A stretch of DNA of 64,000 nt from Reclinomonas americana ATCC 50394. Taxonomy: Eukaryota > Jakobida > Jakobea > Jakobida. Every line of letters begins with the position of its first letter. Positions within the stretch are counted from its first letter, which is position 1. Below, one piece after another: positions 42,917-51,502 of this stretch. The position numbers were made by a program, and so were the translations under genes. Location of the stretch: the NCBI GenBank assembly GCA_048213135.1, contig PS015009.1, forward strand, positions 186,001 through 250,000. Reading direction: 5' to 3'. The notes under the pieces were generated by a model that had not been told where the DNA came from, did not search any database, and saw only the letters and a list, made by a program, of their open reading frames with translations.

Positions 42917-43957
42917 ATGTCAGCAGTAAAGAATATACGGACCCTCAGCCTTCCCGAACTCAAAGAATACTTTGAATCCATCGGGGATAAGAAGTTCCGT
43001 GCCATTCAAACCTATGAGTGGATATGGAAGAAAAGTGCCTGCAGTTTTGAGGATATGAGCAACTTATCCAAGGAGTTACGCCAGAAACTGTCGGAGGACT
43101 TTACCCTGCCCGCTATTGCTGTTGACGCCACGCAGATCAGTGCCGACGGCACCCTCAAATCAAGATTCCGCACATACGACGGGCACCTGATCGAGGGTGT
43201 ATTGATCCCTACCGACAAAAGGAACACGGCCTGCGTATCGTCCCAGGTGGGTTGCAGCCTTACCTGCTCCTTTTGTGCTACGGGTAAGATGGAACGCAAA
43301 CGCAACCTCAATTTCGACGAAATATACGACCAGGTAGCCCAGCTGAACCAGCAAAGCGAAAAGGTGTACAACAAGAAACTGACGAATATCGTGTTCATGG
43401 GCATGGGCGAACCCCTGCTCAACTATAATAATGTACTCCAGGCCATTGACCGTATTACCAGCAACGACGGACTGGCCATGAGCCCCAAGCGCATCACGGT
43501 TTCCACAGCCGGTGTGGCCAAAATGATCAAAAAACTGGGCGACGACCAGGTGCGTTTCAACCTGGCATTGTCCCTCCACGCGGCGAACGACGCCAAACGC
43601 GACTCCATTATGCCTATCAATGAAAGCAACAATATTGATGTACTGGTGGAAGCGCTGAACTATTTCTACGAAAAAACAAAAAACGACATCACGCTGGAAT
43701 ACATCCTGCTGAAAGATGTGAACGACTCCATACAGGATGCGGATGACCTGGTAAAGATCTACCGCCGCATTCCAACCCACCTCGTGAACGTGATTGAGTA
43801 CAACCCCATTGAGGGCGCCGCTTTCATCAAACCCGATGAGGACACTACCCAGCAGTTTACCGACTACCTCGTGCAACACCGTGTGAATGTACGGGTAAGG
43901 CGCAGCAGGGGCAAGGATATTGATGCGGCGTGCGGGCAGTTGGCGAATAAGAAATAA
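42917..43957 (+). CDS. rlmN: 23S rRNA (adenine(2503)-C(2))-methyltransferase RlmN
   Basis: 346 residues from the ATG at 42917. Radical-SAM enzyme that methylates A2503 of 23S rRNA and A37 of some tRNAs. The radical-SAM motif CSLTCSFC (Cys113, 117, 120), the MGMGEPLLNYNNV motif and the late methyl-carrier cysteine (DIDAACGQL) are visible. An in-frame upstream ATG lies before the promoter box, so it is excluded. Length fits the family. Confidence 0.97.
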   Translation: MSAVKNIRTLSLPELKEYFESIGDKKFRAIQTYEWIWKKSACSFEDMSNLSKELRQKLSEDFTLPAIAVDATQISADGTLKSRFRTYDGHLIEGVLIPTDKRNTACVSSQVGCSLTCSFCATGKMERKRNLNFDEIYDQVAQLNQQSEKVYNKKLTNIVFMGMGEPLLNYNNVLQAIDRITSNDGLAMSPKRITVSTAGVAKMIKKLGDDQVRFNLALSLHAANDAKRDSIMPINESNNIDVLVEALNYFYEKTKNDITLEYILLKDVNDSIQDADDLVKIYRRIPTHLVNVIEYNPIEGAAFIKPDEDTTQQFTDYLVQHRVNVRVRRSRGKDIDAACGQLANKK

Positions 43958-44055
43958 TGTGCCTATTTGAAGATGTGATGATTTGAAGATTTGATGATGC
44001 AGGTCTTCCAGGAGGAGCGCTTATTGGCCATTGCAGAACTTAACCCCGGTAAAAA

Positions 44056-44089
44056 TTCCTTCATTCCTTCCCTCCTTCCTTCTTTCTTT
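44056..44089. repeat. Short TTCC polypyrimidine tract
   Basis: Pyrimidine-only run of CCTT/CATT tetranucleotides upstream of the LTxxQ-like gene, a shorter relative of the tract at 26343-26407. Confidence 0.6.
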
Positions 44090-44180
44090 ATTTAAAGCCT
44101 TAACATTTTCTTATATACAAGCATTAAACTTCTCCCTAATGCCGGCGTCTATGTATAGAACGTAAAAAAATTATACCGTC

Positions 44181-44810
44181 ATGAAGAAACTAGTAATGTT
44201 AGCATTAGTGGTAGCCGGCCTGGGTTTCAGCGCCAGCGCCCAGCAAAAGGAATTCCGCAAGGGAGGCCATCACGGCCGCAAGCACCACCGCATGGATATG
44301 GCCAAACAACTGAACTTCTCCGAAGATCAGAAAAAACAGGCAGCCACCTATAAGCAGGACCTCCGCAGTAAAATGCAGGAGCTGAACAAGCAGGAAAATA
44401 TTACCGTTAAGGAACAACGCGACCGCAGAAACGCTATTATGAAAGAACATAAGGCGAAAATGGACGGTCTGCTTACTGCCGAACAAAAAACAAAAATGGC
44501 GCAGCTGAAAAAAGAAGGTAAAGAAAAAAGGGAACAGCACTACGCCAAACACCTGGACAGGATGAAAACACAACTCGGTTTATCTGATGCGCAGGTAACC
44601 CGTATGAAAGCCCAGCGTGAAACGGTAGCCGCCAAACGCAAAGCCATCATGGACAACGCTTCCCTGAGCCGCGAACAGAAGAAAACACAAATGATCGCCC
44701 TGAAGAATGAATCAAAAGAAGAACGTAAAAAGATATTTACGCCCGAGCAGTTGAAAAAAATGGAAGAGCTGAAAAAGAACAGGCCCGAAAGAAATAAAGC
44801 AGTAAAATGA
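44181..44810 (+). CDS. Secreted Spy/CpxP-like (LTxxQ) protein
   Basis: 209 residues. Signal peptide (LALVVAGLGFSASAQ), a histidine/lysine-rich mature start (GGHHGRKHHR), then long, highly charged helices with two LTxxQ-like motifs (LLTAEQKTKM and IFTPEQLKKM). This resembles Spy/CpxP periplasmic chaperone-type proteins, which monitor envelope stress. The His-rich N-terminus may bind metal. It is followed by a terminator. Confidence 0.8.
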   Translation: MKKLVMLALVVAGLGFSASAQQKEFRKGGHHGRKHHRMDMAKQLNFSEDQKKQAATYKQDLRSKMQELNKQENITVKEQRDRRNAIMKEHKAKMDGLLTAEQKTKMAQLKKEGKEKREQHYAKHLDRMKTQLGLSDAQVTRMKAQRETVAAKRKAIMDNASLSREQKKTQMIALKNESKEERKKIFTPEQLKKMEELKKNRPERNKAVK

Positions 44811-44843
44811 TTGTCCGCAAGGGCAAATAAAACCCCAACCCCG

Positions 44844-44868
44844 GCGCTCCTTTATGGAGCGCTTTTTG
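44844..44868 (+). terminator. Intrinsic terminator after the LTxxQ gene
   Basis: GCGCTCC (44844-44850) pairs perfectly with GGAGCGC (44856-44862), with T5 following. Confidence 0.88.
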
Positions 44869-44870
44869 TT

Positions 44871-44904
44871 TTTTACCGCAGAGAAGGGAGGACGCAGAGG
44901 GTGA
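44871..44904. repeat. ACCGCAGAG-type intergenic repeat
   Basis: ACCGCAGAGAAGGGAGGACG followed by CAGAGGGTG repeats the CGCAGAG word seen in the repeat flanking the GxxExxY gene. It looks like a dispersed intergenic repeat of the genome, seen here as a single arm. Confidence 0.4.
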
Positions 44905-44927
44905 TAAGCTCATGCTCCTTTGCGGAT

Positions 44928-44988
44928 GTCATCCCGACGAAGGAGGGATCTCTCAATAACCGACAGATGCTTCGTTCCTCAGCATGAC
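44928..44988. repeat. GTCATCCCGACGAAGGAGGG-type dispersed repeat
   Basis: The first half GTCATCCCGACGAAGGAGGG continues ATCTC; the second half is the inverted variant ATGCTTCGTTCCTCAGCATG. This motif pair is a familiar dispersed intergenic repeat in Bacteroidota and other phyla. Confidence 0.6.
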
Positions 44989-45104
44989 CATTCATAGTGG
45001 AGTTCAAACTGTTGCACTACTCATTTTTTAATTTTTACTTTTGAATTTTAAATTTCTACCTTTGCCCCTCATTCCTGTTGTAAAACAGTATAAAACTTCA
45101 CTAC

Positions 45105-46097
45105 ATGAGCCAGTCTCCATTCCAGAAATTTACCGGTAAAAAGAAGAACAGCGTTGTTAAAGAAGCCTTCCGCCAGGAAAAACGCCAGGCCAAAAAAGAA
45201 AGGGAAGCCTATTTTGACAAGGTAAAAAAAGAAGAGTACGAAGCCCGCCAGGCCAAGCGTACCGGCAAACCCGTTCCCTCCGTGGAACCTAAACCCGCCG
45301 CTAAACAGGCCGGTGCCAAAAAAGCGGGTGCCACTGCTTCATCCGCTACTGCTGCCAAAGCACAGCATCCTGAAATGCCGCTGAACAAATACCTGGCCCA
45401 CTGCGGGGTATGTTCAAGAAGGGAAGCCGTGGAACTGATCGCCGGCGGAAAAGTGAAGCTTAACGGGCAGGTAGCCACAGAGCCGGGTTACAAGGTTAAA
45501 CCGGAAGATGTGGTGATGTTCAATGGCAAGAAATTGTTTGTAACGAAGAACCTGGTCTACATCCTGCTCAACAAACCCAAGGATTATATTACCACCACCG
45601 ACGATCCGCAGGGCCGCAAAACGGTGCTGCAGCTGATACAGAAAGCCACCACCGAAAGGGTATACCCCATTGGCAGGCTCGACCGCAACACATCAGGTGT
45701 GCTGCTGCTGACCAACGACGGCGATCTTACCCAGAAACTGTCGCACCCCAGTTACGAGATCAAAAAAATATACGAAGTCAAACTTGACAAGGCACTGGCC
45801 AAATCCGACTTTGAAAAAATACTCAAGGGACTGAAACTGGAAGACGGTGAAGTGTTTGTAGACAGCCTGGCTTATGCCGACAGTAAAGACAAGTCCATCA
45901 TTGGTATAGAAATACACAGCGGCCGTAACCGTATTGTACGCCGCATCTTCGAGCATTTGGGTTATGATGTAAAGGGCCTCGACAGGGTGATGTACGCCAA
46001 CCTTACCAAGAAGAACGTGGAACGCGGCAAATGGCGCTTCCTCAGCGAAAAAGAGATCCGCCTGCTTAAATACATGAACGCTTCCAAAAAGAAATAG
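45105..46097 (+). CDS. rluB: Pseudouridine synthase, RsuA/RluB/RluE/RluF family
   Basis: 330 residues. A basic, alanine/lysine-rich N-terminal extension (1-85) precedes an S4 domain (about 90-145: LNKYLAHCGVCSRREAVELIAGGKVKLNG) and the catalytic domain with the aspartate in GRLDRNTSGVLLLTNDG. RluB-type enzymes modify 23S rRNA U2605; the symbol is a best guess among the subfamily. A TACCTTTG box lies 40 bp upstream. Its stop is 2 bp before the next start. Confidence 0.9.
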   Translation: MSQSPFQKFTGKKKNSVVKEAFRQEKRQAKKEREAYFDKVKKEEYEARQAKRTGKPVPSVEPKPAAKQAGAKKAGATASSATAAKAQHPEMPLNKYLAHCGVCSRREAVELIAGGKVKLNGQVATEPGYKVKPEDVVMFNGKKLFVTKNLVYILLNKPKDYITTTDDPQGRKTVLQLIQKATTERVYPIGRLDRNTSGVLLLTNDGDLTQKLSHPSYEIKKIYEVKLDKALAKSDFEKILKGLKLEDGEVFVDSLAYADSKDKSIIGIEIHSGRNRIVRRIFEHLGYDVKGLDRVMYANLTKKNVERGKWRFLSEKEIRLLKYMNASKKK

Positions 46098-46099
46098 CT

Positions 46100-46819
46100 T
46101 TGTCCAGACAGCCTTACGAGATCATTTTTGAGAATGACCATTTTGTTGCGATCAACAAACCCGCCGGCTTATTGTCCATCCCCGACAGGGAGCAAAGCCA
46201 GCCTTCGCTGAAAGATATGCTCATGGCCCGTTACGGTAAAATATTCACCGTGCACCGGCTAGACAGGGACACCAGTGGCATGATCGTATTTGCAAAGGAC
46301 GAGACCACACATAAATACCTTTCCCTGTTATTTGAAAGCCGCGACGTAGAGAAATACTACCGTGCTGTGGTGCTGGGTTTACCCGTTCCTGAAAAAGGGA
46401 GTATTGATGCACCCATCAGCGAACATCCTTTACATAAAGGCTCCATGGTGGTACACCGCAATGGCAAACCTTCGCTTACCGATTATGAAGTCATTGAAGG
46501 ACACCGCTCCTATTCGCTTGTTGATTTTCGCCTGCATACCGGGCGTACACACCAGATACGTGTACATGCCAAGAACATTGGCCACCCTATTGTTTGCGAC
46601 GAACTGTATGGCGATGGCAAACCTGTACTCCTCTCTTCCCTGAAGAAAAAATTCAAACTCAGCAAACAGGAAGAGGAAGAACGTCCCATGATCGGCCGCC
46701 TGGCACTGCACTCTTACAAACTGGTGTTTACAGATGAGCAGGGTACACGGCATGAACTGATCGCTCCTGTTCCCAAAGAGTTCAGGGCCCTGTTTCAGCA
46801 ACTCGGTAAGCTGCAATAA
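46100..46819 (+). CDS. RluA-family pseudouridine synthase
   Basis: 239 residues starting at a TTG 2 bp after the upstream stop codon; the next ATG would remove about 40 residues, including the conserved NDHFVAINKPAGLLSIP strand, so TTG is preferred. The catalytic aspartate is in TVHRLDRDTSGMIVFAK; the HQIRVHAKNIGHPIVCD motif is also present. It has no S4 domain. It probably isomerises uridine in rRNA or tRNA; the exact site cannot be read from sequence. Confidence 0.9.
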   Translation: MSRQPYEIIFENDHFVAINKPAGLLSIPDREQSQPSLKDMLMARYGKIFTVHRLDRDTSGMIVFAKDETTHKYLSLLFESRDVEKYYRAVVLGLPVPEKGSIDAPISEHPLHKGSMVVHRNGKPSLTDYEVIEGHRSYSLVDFRLHTGRTHQIRVHAKNIGHPIVCDELYGDGKPVLLSSLKKKFKLSKQEEEERPMIGRLALHSYKLVFTDEQGTRHELIAPVPKEFRALFQQLGKLQ

Positions 46820-46841
46820 AAAAGGCCGTCATACAACGGCC
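46818..46841 (-). terminator. Intrinsic terminator of the peroxiredoxin gene
   Basis: GGCCGT/ACGGCC with a 6-nt loop and T6 on the minus strand. It overlaps the stop codon of the convergent RluA-family gene. Confidence 0.7.
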
Positions 46842-46868
46842 CAAAACTAAAAAATACAAAGAAAGATA

Positions 46869-47504
46869 TCAGGATTCAGGTTGTGGCGTATAACGCAGGT
46901 AAGGCTTTACAATTTCCACACCTTTCTCAAATCGTTTAATGGCGTCTTCGGTACTGATGGCAGGCACTACTATCACTTTATCGCCCTGCTGCCAGTTGGC
47001 CGGTGTGGCTACACTATGTTTTGCCGTCAATTGCAGTGAATCGATCACCCGCAGCACTTCGTGAAAATTACGTCCCGTGCTGGCCGGGTAGGTGATCGAC
47101 AGTTTGAGTTTTTTATCGGGTCCGATGATAAAGAGTGATCGCACCGTAAAAGTTTCCGACGCGTTGGGATGGATCATATCATACAGGTTGGCCACTGTTT
47201 TACTTTCATCAGCAATCAACGGAAAATCCACATTACAATGCTGCGTTTCATTGATGTCTTTTTTCCAGCCTTCGTGTTTGTCGAGCGGGTCAACACTTAC
47301 CGCCAGCACTTTTACATTGCGCCGGGCAAACTCTTCTTTCAGCAGGGCCGTCCTGCCCAATTCTGTCGTACACACCGGTGTATAATCAGCCGGGTGAGAG
47401 AACAGTACGCCCCAGCTGTCACCGAGGTGTTCATAGAAATCTATACGGCCTTCTGTGGTATCGGCCTGGAAGTTGGGAACAGTATCGCCTAAACGTAAAC
47501 TCAT
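46869..47504 (-). CDS. 1-Cys peroxiredoxin (Prx6/AhpC-TSA type)
   Basis: 211 residues. The peroxidatic Cys45 is in SHPADYTPVCTTELG, and Prx6-type features follow (FPLIADESKTVANLYDMI, RSLFIIGPDKKLKLSITYPASTGRNFHEVLRVIDSLQ, and a C-terminal extension). It reduces peroxides in the cytoplasm. It is divergently oriented from an Rrf2-type regulator with a 100-bp gap, suggesting redox-dependent control. Confidence 0.94.
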   Translation of the reverse strand: MSLRLGDTVPNFQADTTEGRIDFYEHLGDSWGVLFSHPADYTPVCTTELGRTALLKEEFARRNVKVLAVSVDPLDKHEGWKKDINETQHCNVDFPLIADESKTVANLYDMIHPNASETFTVRSLFIIGPDKKLKLSITYPASTGRNFHEVLRVIDSLQLTAKHSVATPANWQQGDKVIVVPAISTEDAIKRFEKGVEIVKPYLRYTPQPES

Positions 47505-47604
47505 GATCGGTTGTTTTATGTATCAAATATACAATATCCTACCAAATAAGTAGACTATATTACACCATTATTATTTTTCCCTATCTTCGGGCTTATTCAG
47601 CGAT

Positions 47605-48015
47605 ATGCTTTCAAAAAAGACACAATACGCGTTAAAAGCACTGGGCTACCTGGCCGAAAAGGCGGGGAAAGGACCTGTATTGATCGCTGATATCGCCAAA
47701 AGAAAAAAAATACCTTTAAAGTTCCTCGAAAGTATCCTGCTGGAACTGAAACAGAAAGGCATATTGGAAAGCAAAAAAGGAAAAGGCGGCGGATACTACC
47801 TGCTGGCTTCACCCAAGAAAACAACATTGGCCGCTGCCATCAGGATGGTGGAAGGCCCCATAGCCATGCTGCCCTGCGTAAGCCTCAACTTTTACCAGAA
47901 ATGTAAAGACTGCAATGAAGTAGTTTGCGGTCTGAATAAAGTGATGGCTGCCACCAGGGATGCCACACTTAAAGTGCTGGAGAAGAAAACACTGTACGAT
48001 CTCATCGATCAGTAA
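47605..48015 (+). CDS. Rrf2-family transcriptional regulator
   Basis: 136 residues. Winged helix (MLSKKTQYALKALGYLAEK...FLESILLELKQKGILESKKGKGGGYYLL) and a cysteine cluster (PCVSLNFYQKCKDCNEVVC) that could bind a [2Fe-2S] cluster, as in IscR/NsrR relatives. It lies divergent to the peroxiredoxin gene, so it may sense oxidative or nitrosative stress and control that gene. A TATCTTCG box (47582-47589) precedes the start by 15 bp. Confidence 0.92.
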   Translation: MLSKKTQYALKALGYLAEKAGKGPVLIADIAKRKKIPLKFLESILLELKQKGILESKKGKGGGYYLLASPKKTTLAAAIRMVEGPIAMLPCVSLNFYQKCKDCNEVVCGLNKVMAATRDATLKVLEKKTLYDLIDQ

Positions 48016-48024
48016 CTCACTGCA

Positions 48025-49167
48025 CTAATTAGAAGAAGCCCTCTTCACCGATAATTTCCCGAACCGGTTCTTTACCTCATCAATCGCTTTATAGAGATCT
48101 GATTTCTTTTCCAGATCATTGAACAGGTTGGCCTGCACCACTTCATTGGTAAGTTCACTCAGGCGCACGCCCAGCAAGCGTATGGGCTGCCCCTTACGGT
48201 GCAGTTGCTTAAAGAGTAGTTTAGCAACCGGTATAATTTCATCATCGGCACAGGTATAGGGAACAGTCGTTTGTTTGGAGGTGGTCTCAAAATCGGGGTA
48301 GCGGATCTTCACCGCAATGCAGCCCGCTACTTTCTCATCCTGTCTTAGCTCATACGCCACACGTTCTACCATCCGCACCAGTTCGCTCATCAGGAAATCC
48401 ATATCAATCTTGTTTTCATCAAAAGTATTTTCGGTGGAGATGGATTTGGCTTCGTGGTACTGGCTTACTTCGCGGTGGTGTATGCCCTGGCTTTTCTCCC
48501 AGAGATCAGCGCCCCATTTACCCAACCGTTCTTCCAGCTCTTTTACCTCGTATTTCGAAATGTCGCCAATGGTACGAATGCCCATGGCTTTAAGTACCTG
48601 GTGGGTATGCTCACCCACGCCGGGAATCTTATCTACATCAAGCGGTGCCAGAAATTCCCTTTCCTTCCCAAAAGGCACCTGCAGGTAACCATTGGGTTTG
48701 GCCTCATTGGTGGCGATCTTGGCCATCATTTTATTGCTCGACAGTCCGAATGAAATAGGCAGTCCTGTTTCCTCCATGATCCTTTTACGCAGGTCGATGG
48801 TCCATTGAAGCGGGTCGAAGAATTTGTCCATACCGGTGAGGTCAAGATAAAATTCGTCGATGGAAGCCTTTTCAAAAAGGGGTGCTTTTTCCGCGATGAT
48901 CTGTGTTACCCAGCGGCTGAAGCGGCTGTACTCTCCCCTGCTGCCTTTTAGGAAAATGGCCTGCGGACAAAGCTGCCGGGCTCTTTGCGATGGCATAGCG
49001 GAATGTATGCCGAATTTGCGGGCCTCGTAGCTGCAGGCAGCTACCACACCGCGTTCCCTTCCTCCAACAATAACGGGCTTGCCTTTCAGTGAGGGATCGT
49101 TGAGTATCTCTACAGAAACAAAAAAAGAATCGAGATCAAAATGCGCTATGATGCGTTGCTGTTCCAG
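48025..49167 (-). CDS. dinB: DNA polymerase IV with an apparent CTG start
   Basis: 380 residues if read from the CTG at 49167. Y-family translesion polymerase. The catalytic carboxylates are Asp11 (HFDLDSFFVSVE) and Asp104-Glu105 (ASIDEFYLDLTG); the steric-gate/finger region (CSYEARKFGIHSAMPS) and the little-finger domain follow. In this frame there is no ATG, GTG or TTG before the GTG at 49047, which would cut off the first 40 residues, including Asp11. The frame is open back to a TAA just before the CTG. CTG lies 4 nt after TAATTTTG, the same spacing as ATG starts elsewhere here, so CTG (or another weak start nearby) is the likely initiator. Confidence 0.85.
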   Translation of the reverse strand: MEQQRIIAHFDLDSFFVSVEILNDPSLKGKPVIVGGRERGVVAACSYEARKFGIHSAMPSQRARQLCPQAIFLKGSRGEYSRFSRWVTQIIAEKAPLFEKASIDEFYLDLTGMDKFFDPLQWTIDLRKRIMEETGLPISFGLSSNKMMAKIATNEAKPNGYLQVPFGKEREFLAPLDVDKIPGVGEHTHQVLKAMGIRTIGDISKYEVKELEERLGKWGADLWEKSQGIHHREVSQYHEAKSISTENTFDENKIDMDFLMSELVRMVERVAYELRQDEKVAGCIAVKIRYPDFETTSKQTTVPYTCADDEIIPVAKLLFKQLHRKGQPIRLLGVRLSELTNEVVQANLFNDLEKKSDLYKAIDEVKNRFGKLSVKRASSN

Positions 49168-49171
49168 GATA

Positions 49172-49179
49172 CAAAATTA
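49172..49179 (-). promoter_or_regulatory. -7 box of dinB
   Basis: TAATTTTG on the minus strand ends 4 nt before the CTG at 49167. It supports the CTG start. Confidence 0.5.
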
Positions 49180-49218
49180 CGGATTCCTTCCCGCGTTTTT
49201 TGATTAGCTTTATAAGGC

Positions 49219-49707
49219 ATGAAATACATTTACCGGCTGGCGGTCATCTTCTTTCTTATCCTGTTCTGTTCTGCCGGTTACGGCCAGGGCGACGGAAATG
49301 GTATTTCATTACCGGCATGGAGCGATTCACTTGACGGAGAATGGAAAGGATATTTTTCTTATGATAAGAACTATCTCACCTCATATCCCATCAAACTCTA
49401 TTTCAGGAAAGAAGCCAATGGATCTTACAGTGTCTTCAGTTACAGCCGCGACAGGGACACCATTGTAGTGGCCGCGGTGGAATACCGGTTCTCGGGTCCC
49501 AACTCTGTATACCTGGTAGAAACCAAACAATTAAAACCCAAGAGAATGACCTTTAACTGTTTCCAATCCATGTCATTGAAACTGATCCGTACAGACGGGC
49601 AACTAAAAATGGAAGGGACCTGGGCTACTGTAGCAGAGCAGGACTGCAGCCATTCCGAAGGCCCCATTACATTTACCCGAAAATTATCACCCGTTACCAA
49701 GCCATAA
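49219..49707 (+). CDS. Secreted protein of unknown function
   Basis: 162 residues with a signal peptide (IFFLILFCSAGYGQ). The mature protein has a beta-rich pattern (GEWKGYFSYDKNYLTSYPIKLYF...) like small lipocalin-type proteins, but no family is certain. A TAGCTTTA box (49205-49212) ends 6 nt before the ATG. It is followed after 3 bp by the next gene, so they are co-transcribed. Confidence 0.72.
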   Translation: MKYIYRLAVIFFLILFCSAGYGQGDGNGISLPAWSDSLDGEWKGYFSYDKNYLTSYPIKLYFRKEANGSYSVFSYSRDRDTIVVAAVEYRFSGPNSVYLVETKQLKPKRMTFNCFQSMSLKLIRTDGQLKMEGTWATVAEQDCSHSEGPITFTRKLSPVTKP

Positions 49708-49710
49708 CTC

Positions 49711-50970
49711 ATGTACAGGCTCATCTTCTTACCGGTATTATGGCTATTCGTGCAACCAGCCGCATTTGCGCAGGACAATATTAAAAAATATGTCCAGGCC
49801 AATACCTCCGCTATTACAACCATTGAACCCGGCACTGCTGACAACAGCGACCTGGCAGCCATTGGTAAAGCCATTGGTGACGCAGAAATAGTAATGCTCG
49901 GTGAGCAGGATCATGGCGATGCGCCAACCTTTCTTGCTAAAACAAGGCTCATTCAATATCTCCATGAAAAGATGGGATTCAATGTACTGGCTTTTGAAAG
50001 CGATTTCTTTGGTCTTACAAATGGATGGGACCAGGTGAAAAAGAAACAAGCGATCACCGACTCTGTGATCAGGCATAACATTTATCCCATATGGACCTAC
50101 TGCAAAACGATCCAGCAGCTGTTCTTTCAATACATCCCTTCTTCCTTAACAACGAAAACACCATTACAACTCGCAGGATTCGACAGCCAGGTATACCTGC
50201 GACAGGTGGCGCCTGCGCTGGATAGCATACTGCGGAAGCACGATCTTGAAATAACAAAAAATAATGACTACAGTTCCGGTTTCCTGCCTATGTTGTTATC
50301 ATCATATAAGTATGCAAGGGATTCTGCCGCTAATAATAAGATCACGCAATTCCTTCTTACCGCCAGGTTACAGTTACAGGCTGTACTTCCGCCAAATGAT
50401 TTCTGGCTGATGGCAATGGATAACCTTGTTGAACAGAGCCGCCGGTTACTGCAGTGGGATGGCGACTATTGGCTCGACATGAACTCACGCGACAGTATGA
50501 TGGCAGTTAATCTGCGATGGCTGCAAAAAACGAAATTCCCCGGTGAGAAAATTATCGTGTGGGCGCATAACTACCACATCTCAAAATATGCAGGCCATTA
50601 CCCGGAAGATTTCCTGAATACAGCTAAGCCCATGGGCAGTGTGTTTACCATGGATAAAGAACAACTACAAAAGACCTATGTCATCGGGTTCACTTCTTAC
50701 GAAGGCAGGACCGGTCGCCTGAACGGGAATATTTACAAAGTAGATAAACCGGAGAACAGCAGTTTTGAAAACTGGATCGACCCATTCTTATCTTACGCTT
50801 TTGTTGATTTCAAACCCTACAATGCACAAGCCGGCATACCTGCAGACAACTTCAACCTGTCGGGCGCCGTTAAAGGGAACTGGTACCATAAAAATCATAA
50901 AGCGCAATGGAACCGTATTTTTGATGGCGTGTTTTTCATCCGGGAGATGTATCCGTGTAAAGAATATTAA
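49711..50970 (+). CDS. Erythromycin esterase-like protein
   Basis: 419 residues with a signal peptide ending AAFAQ (about residue 21). Ere-type motifs: MLGEQDHGDAPTF (Glu65, His68), LAFESDFFGL, RDSMMAVNLRWL and IVWAHNYHIS. Proteins of this family include macrolide esterases but most members have unknown substrates, so antibiotic inactivation should not be assumed. It begins 3 bp after the upstream gene. Confidence 0.85.
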   Translation: MYRLIFLPVLWLFVQPAAFAQDNIKKYVQANTSAITTIEPGTADNSDLAAIGKAIGDAEIVMLGEQDHGDAPTFLAKTRLIQYLHEKMGFNVLAFESDFFGLTNGWDQVKKKQAITDSVIRHNIYPIWTYCKTIQQLFFQYIPSSLTTKTPLQLAGFDSQVYLRQVAPALDSILRKHDLEITKNNDYSSGFLPMLLSSYKYARDSAANNKITQFLLTARLQLQAVLPPNDFWLMAMDNLVEQSRRLLQWDGDYWLDMNSRDSMMAVNLRWLQKTKFPGEKIIVWAHNYHISKYAGHYPEDFLNTAKPMGSVFTMDKEQLQKTYVIGFTSYEGRTGRLNGNIYKVDKPENSSFENWIDPFLSYAFVDFKPYNAQAGIPADNFNLSGAVKGNWYHKNHKAQWNRIFDGVFFIREMYPCKEY

Positions 50971-50992
50971 ACAACCTATATAACTTTTATTT

Positions 50993-51502
50993 ATGAGCAT
51001 GATCGGCAATCTTCTACGGATATCTAATGCTGAACTGGATGCTTATCTTGAAGACAGTAACCTACTTGAAGAAAGGGTATATCCTGAAGAAGATATTCCT
51101 GATCCAAAATCGCTGGACATCGACAAAAGCTGGGCCGGGATCATGTTCCTTTTAAACGGTTGCGGGCTGGAAGAGATAGACTATGCAGAACGGCCTCTTA
51201 GTCTTGTCTTTTATAATCCTTCCGCTCATATCATCGACGAAAACCAGGACATGGGGTATGGCCCTGCCATCTATTGCACAGCCGAAGAGGTAAAAGAGAT
51301 TTCATCCGCCCTGGACGATATTTCAATTGAAGAACTGGAAAAAAGATATGATCCTGCCAGGATGGAACAATTAGAGATATATCCTTTTAGCTGGAAGGAG
51401 GAAGGAGCGTTTAACTACCTCGCTGACTATTTTAAAAGTATAAAAGAGTTTTACAAGGCAGCCGCGGACAGTAATGAAGCAGTCATTTCTTTTATCAACT
51501 AA
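50993..51502 (+). CDS. DUF1877 family protein
   Basis: 169 residues, matching the YfbM/DUF1877 family (MIGNLLRISNAELDAYL..., DIDKSWAGIMFLLNG, GYGPAIYCTAEEVKEISSAL, YFKSIKEFYKAAAD). It is cytoplasmic, function unknown. It starts 22 bp after the erythromycin-esterase gene on the same strand. Confidence 0.9.
   Translation: MSMIGNLLRISNAELDAYLEDSNLLEERVYPEEDIPDPKSLDIDKSWAGIMFLLNGCGLEEIDYAERPLSLVFYNPSAHIIDENQDMGYGPAIYCTAEEVKEISSALDDISIEELEKRYDPARMEQLEIYPFSWKEEGAFNYLADYFKSIKEFYKAAADSNEAVISFIN

Noticed and set aside
47520-47575. Defined Rrf2 operator
   Set aside because: The dyad is imperfect and its halves are off-centre by one base; mentioned only as a candidate.
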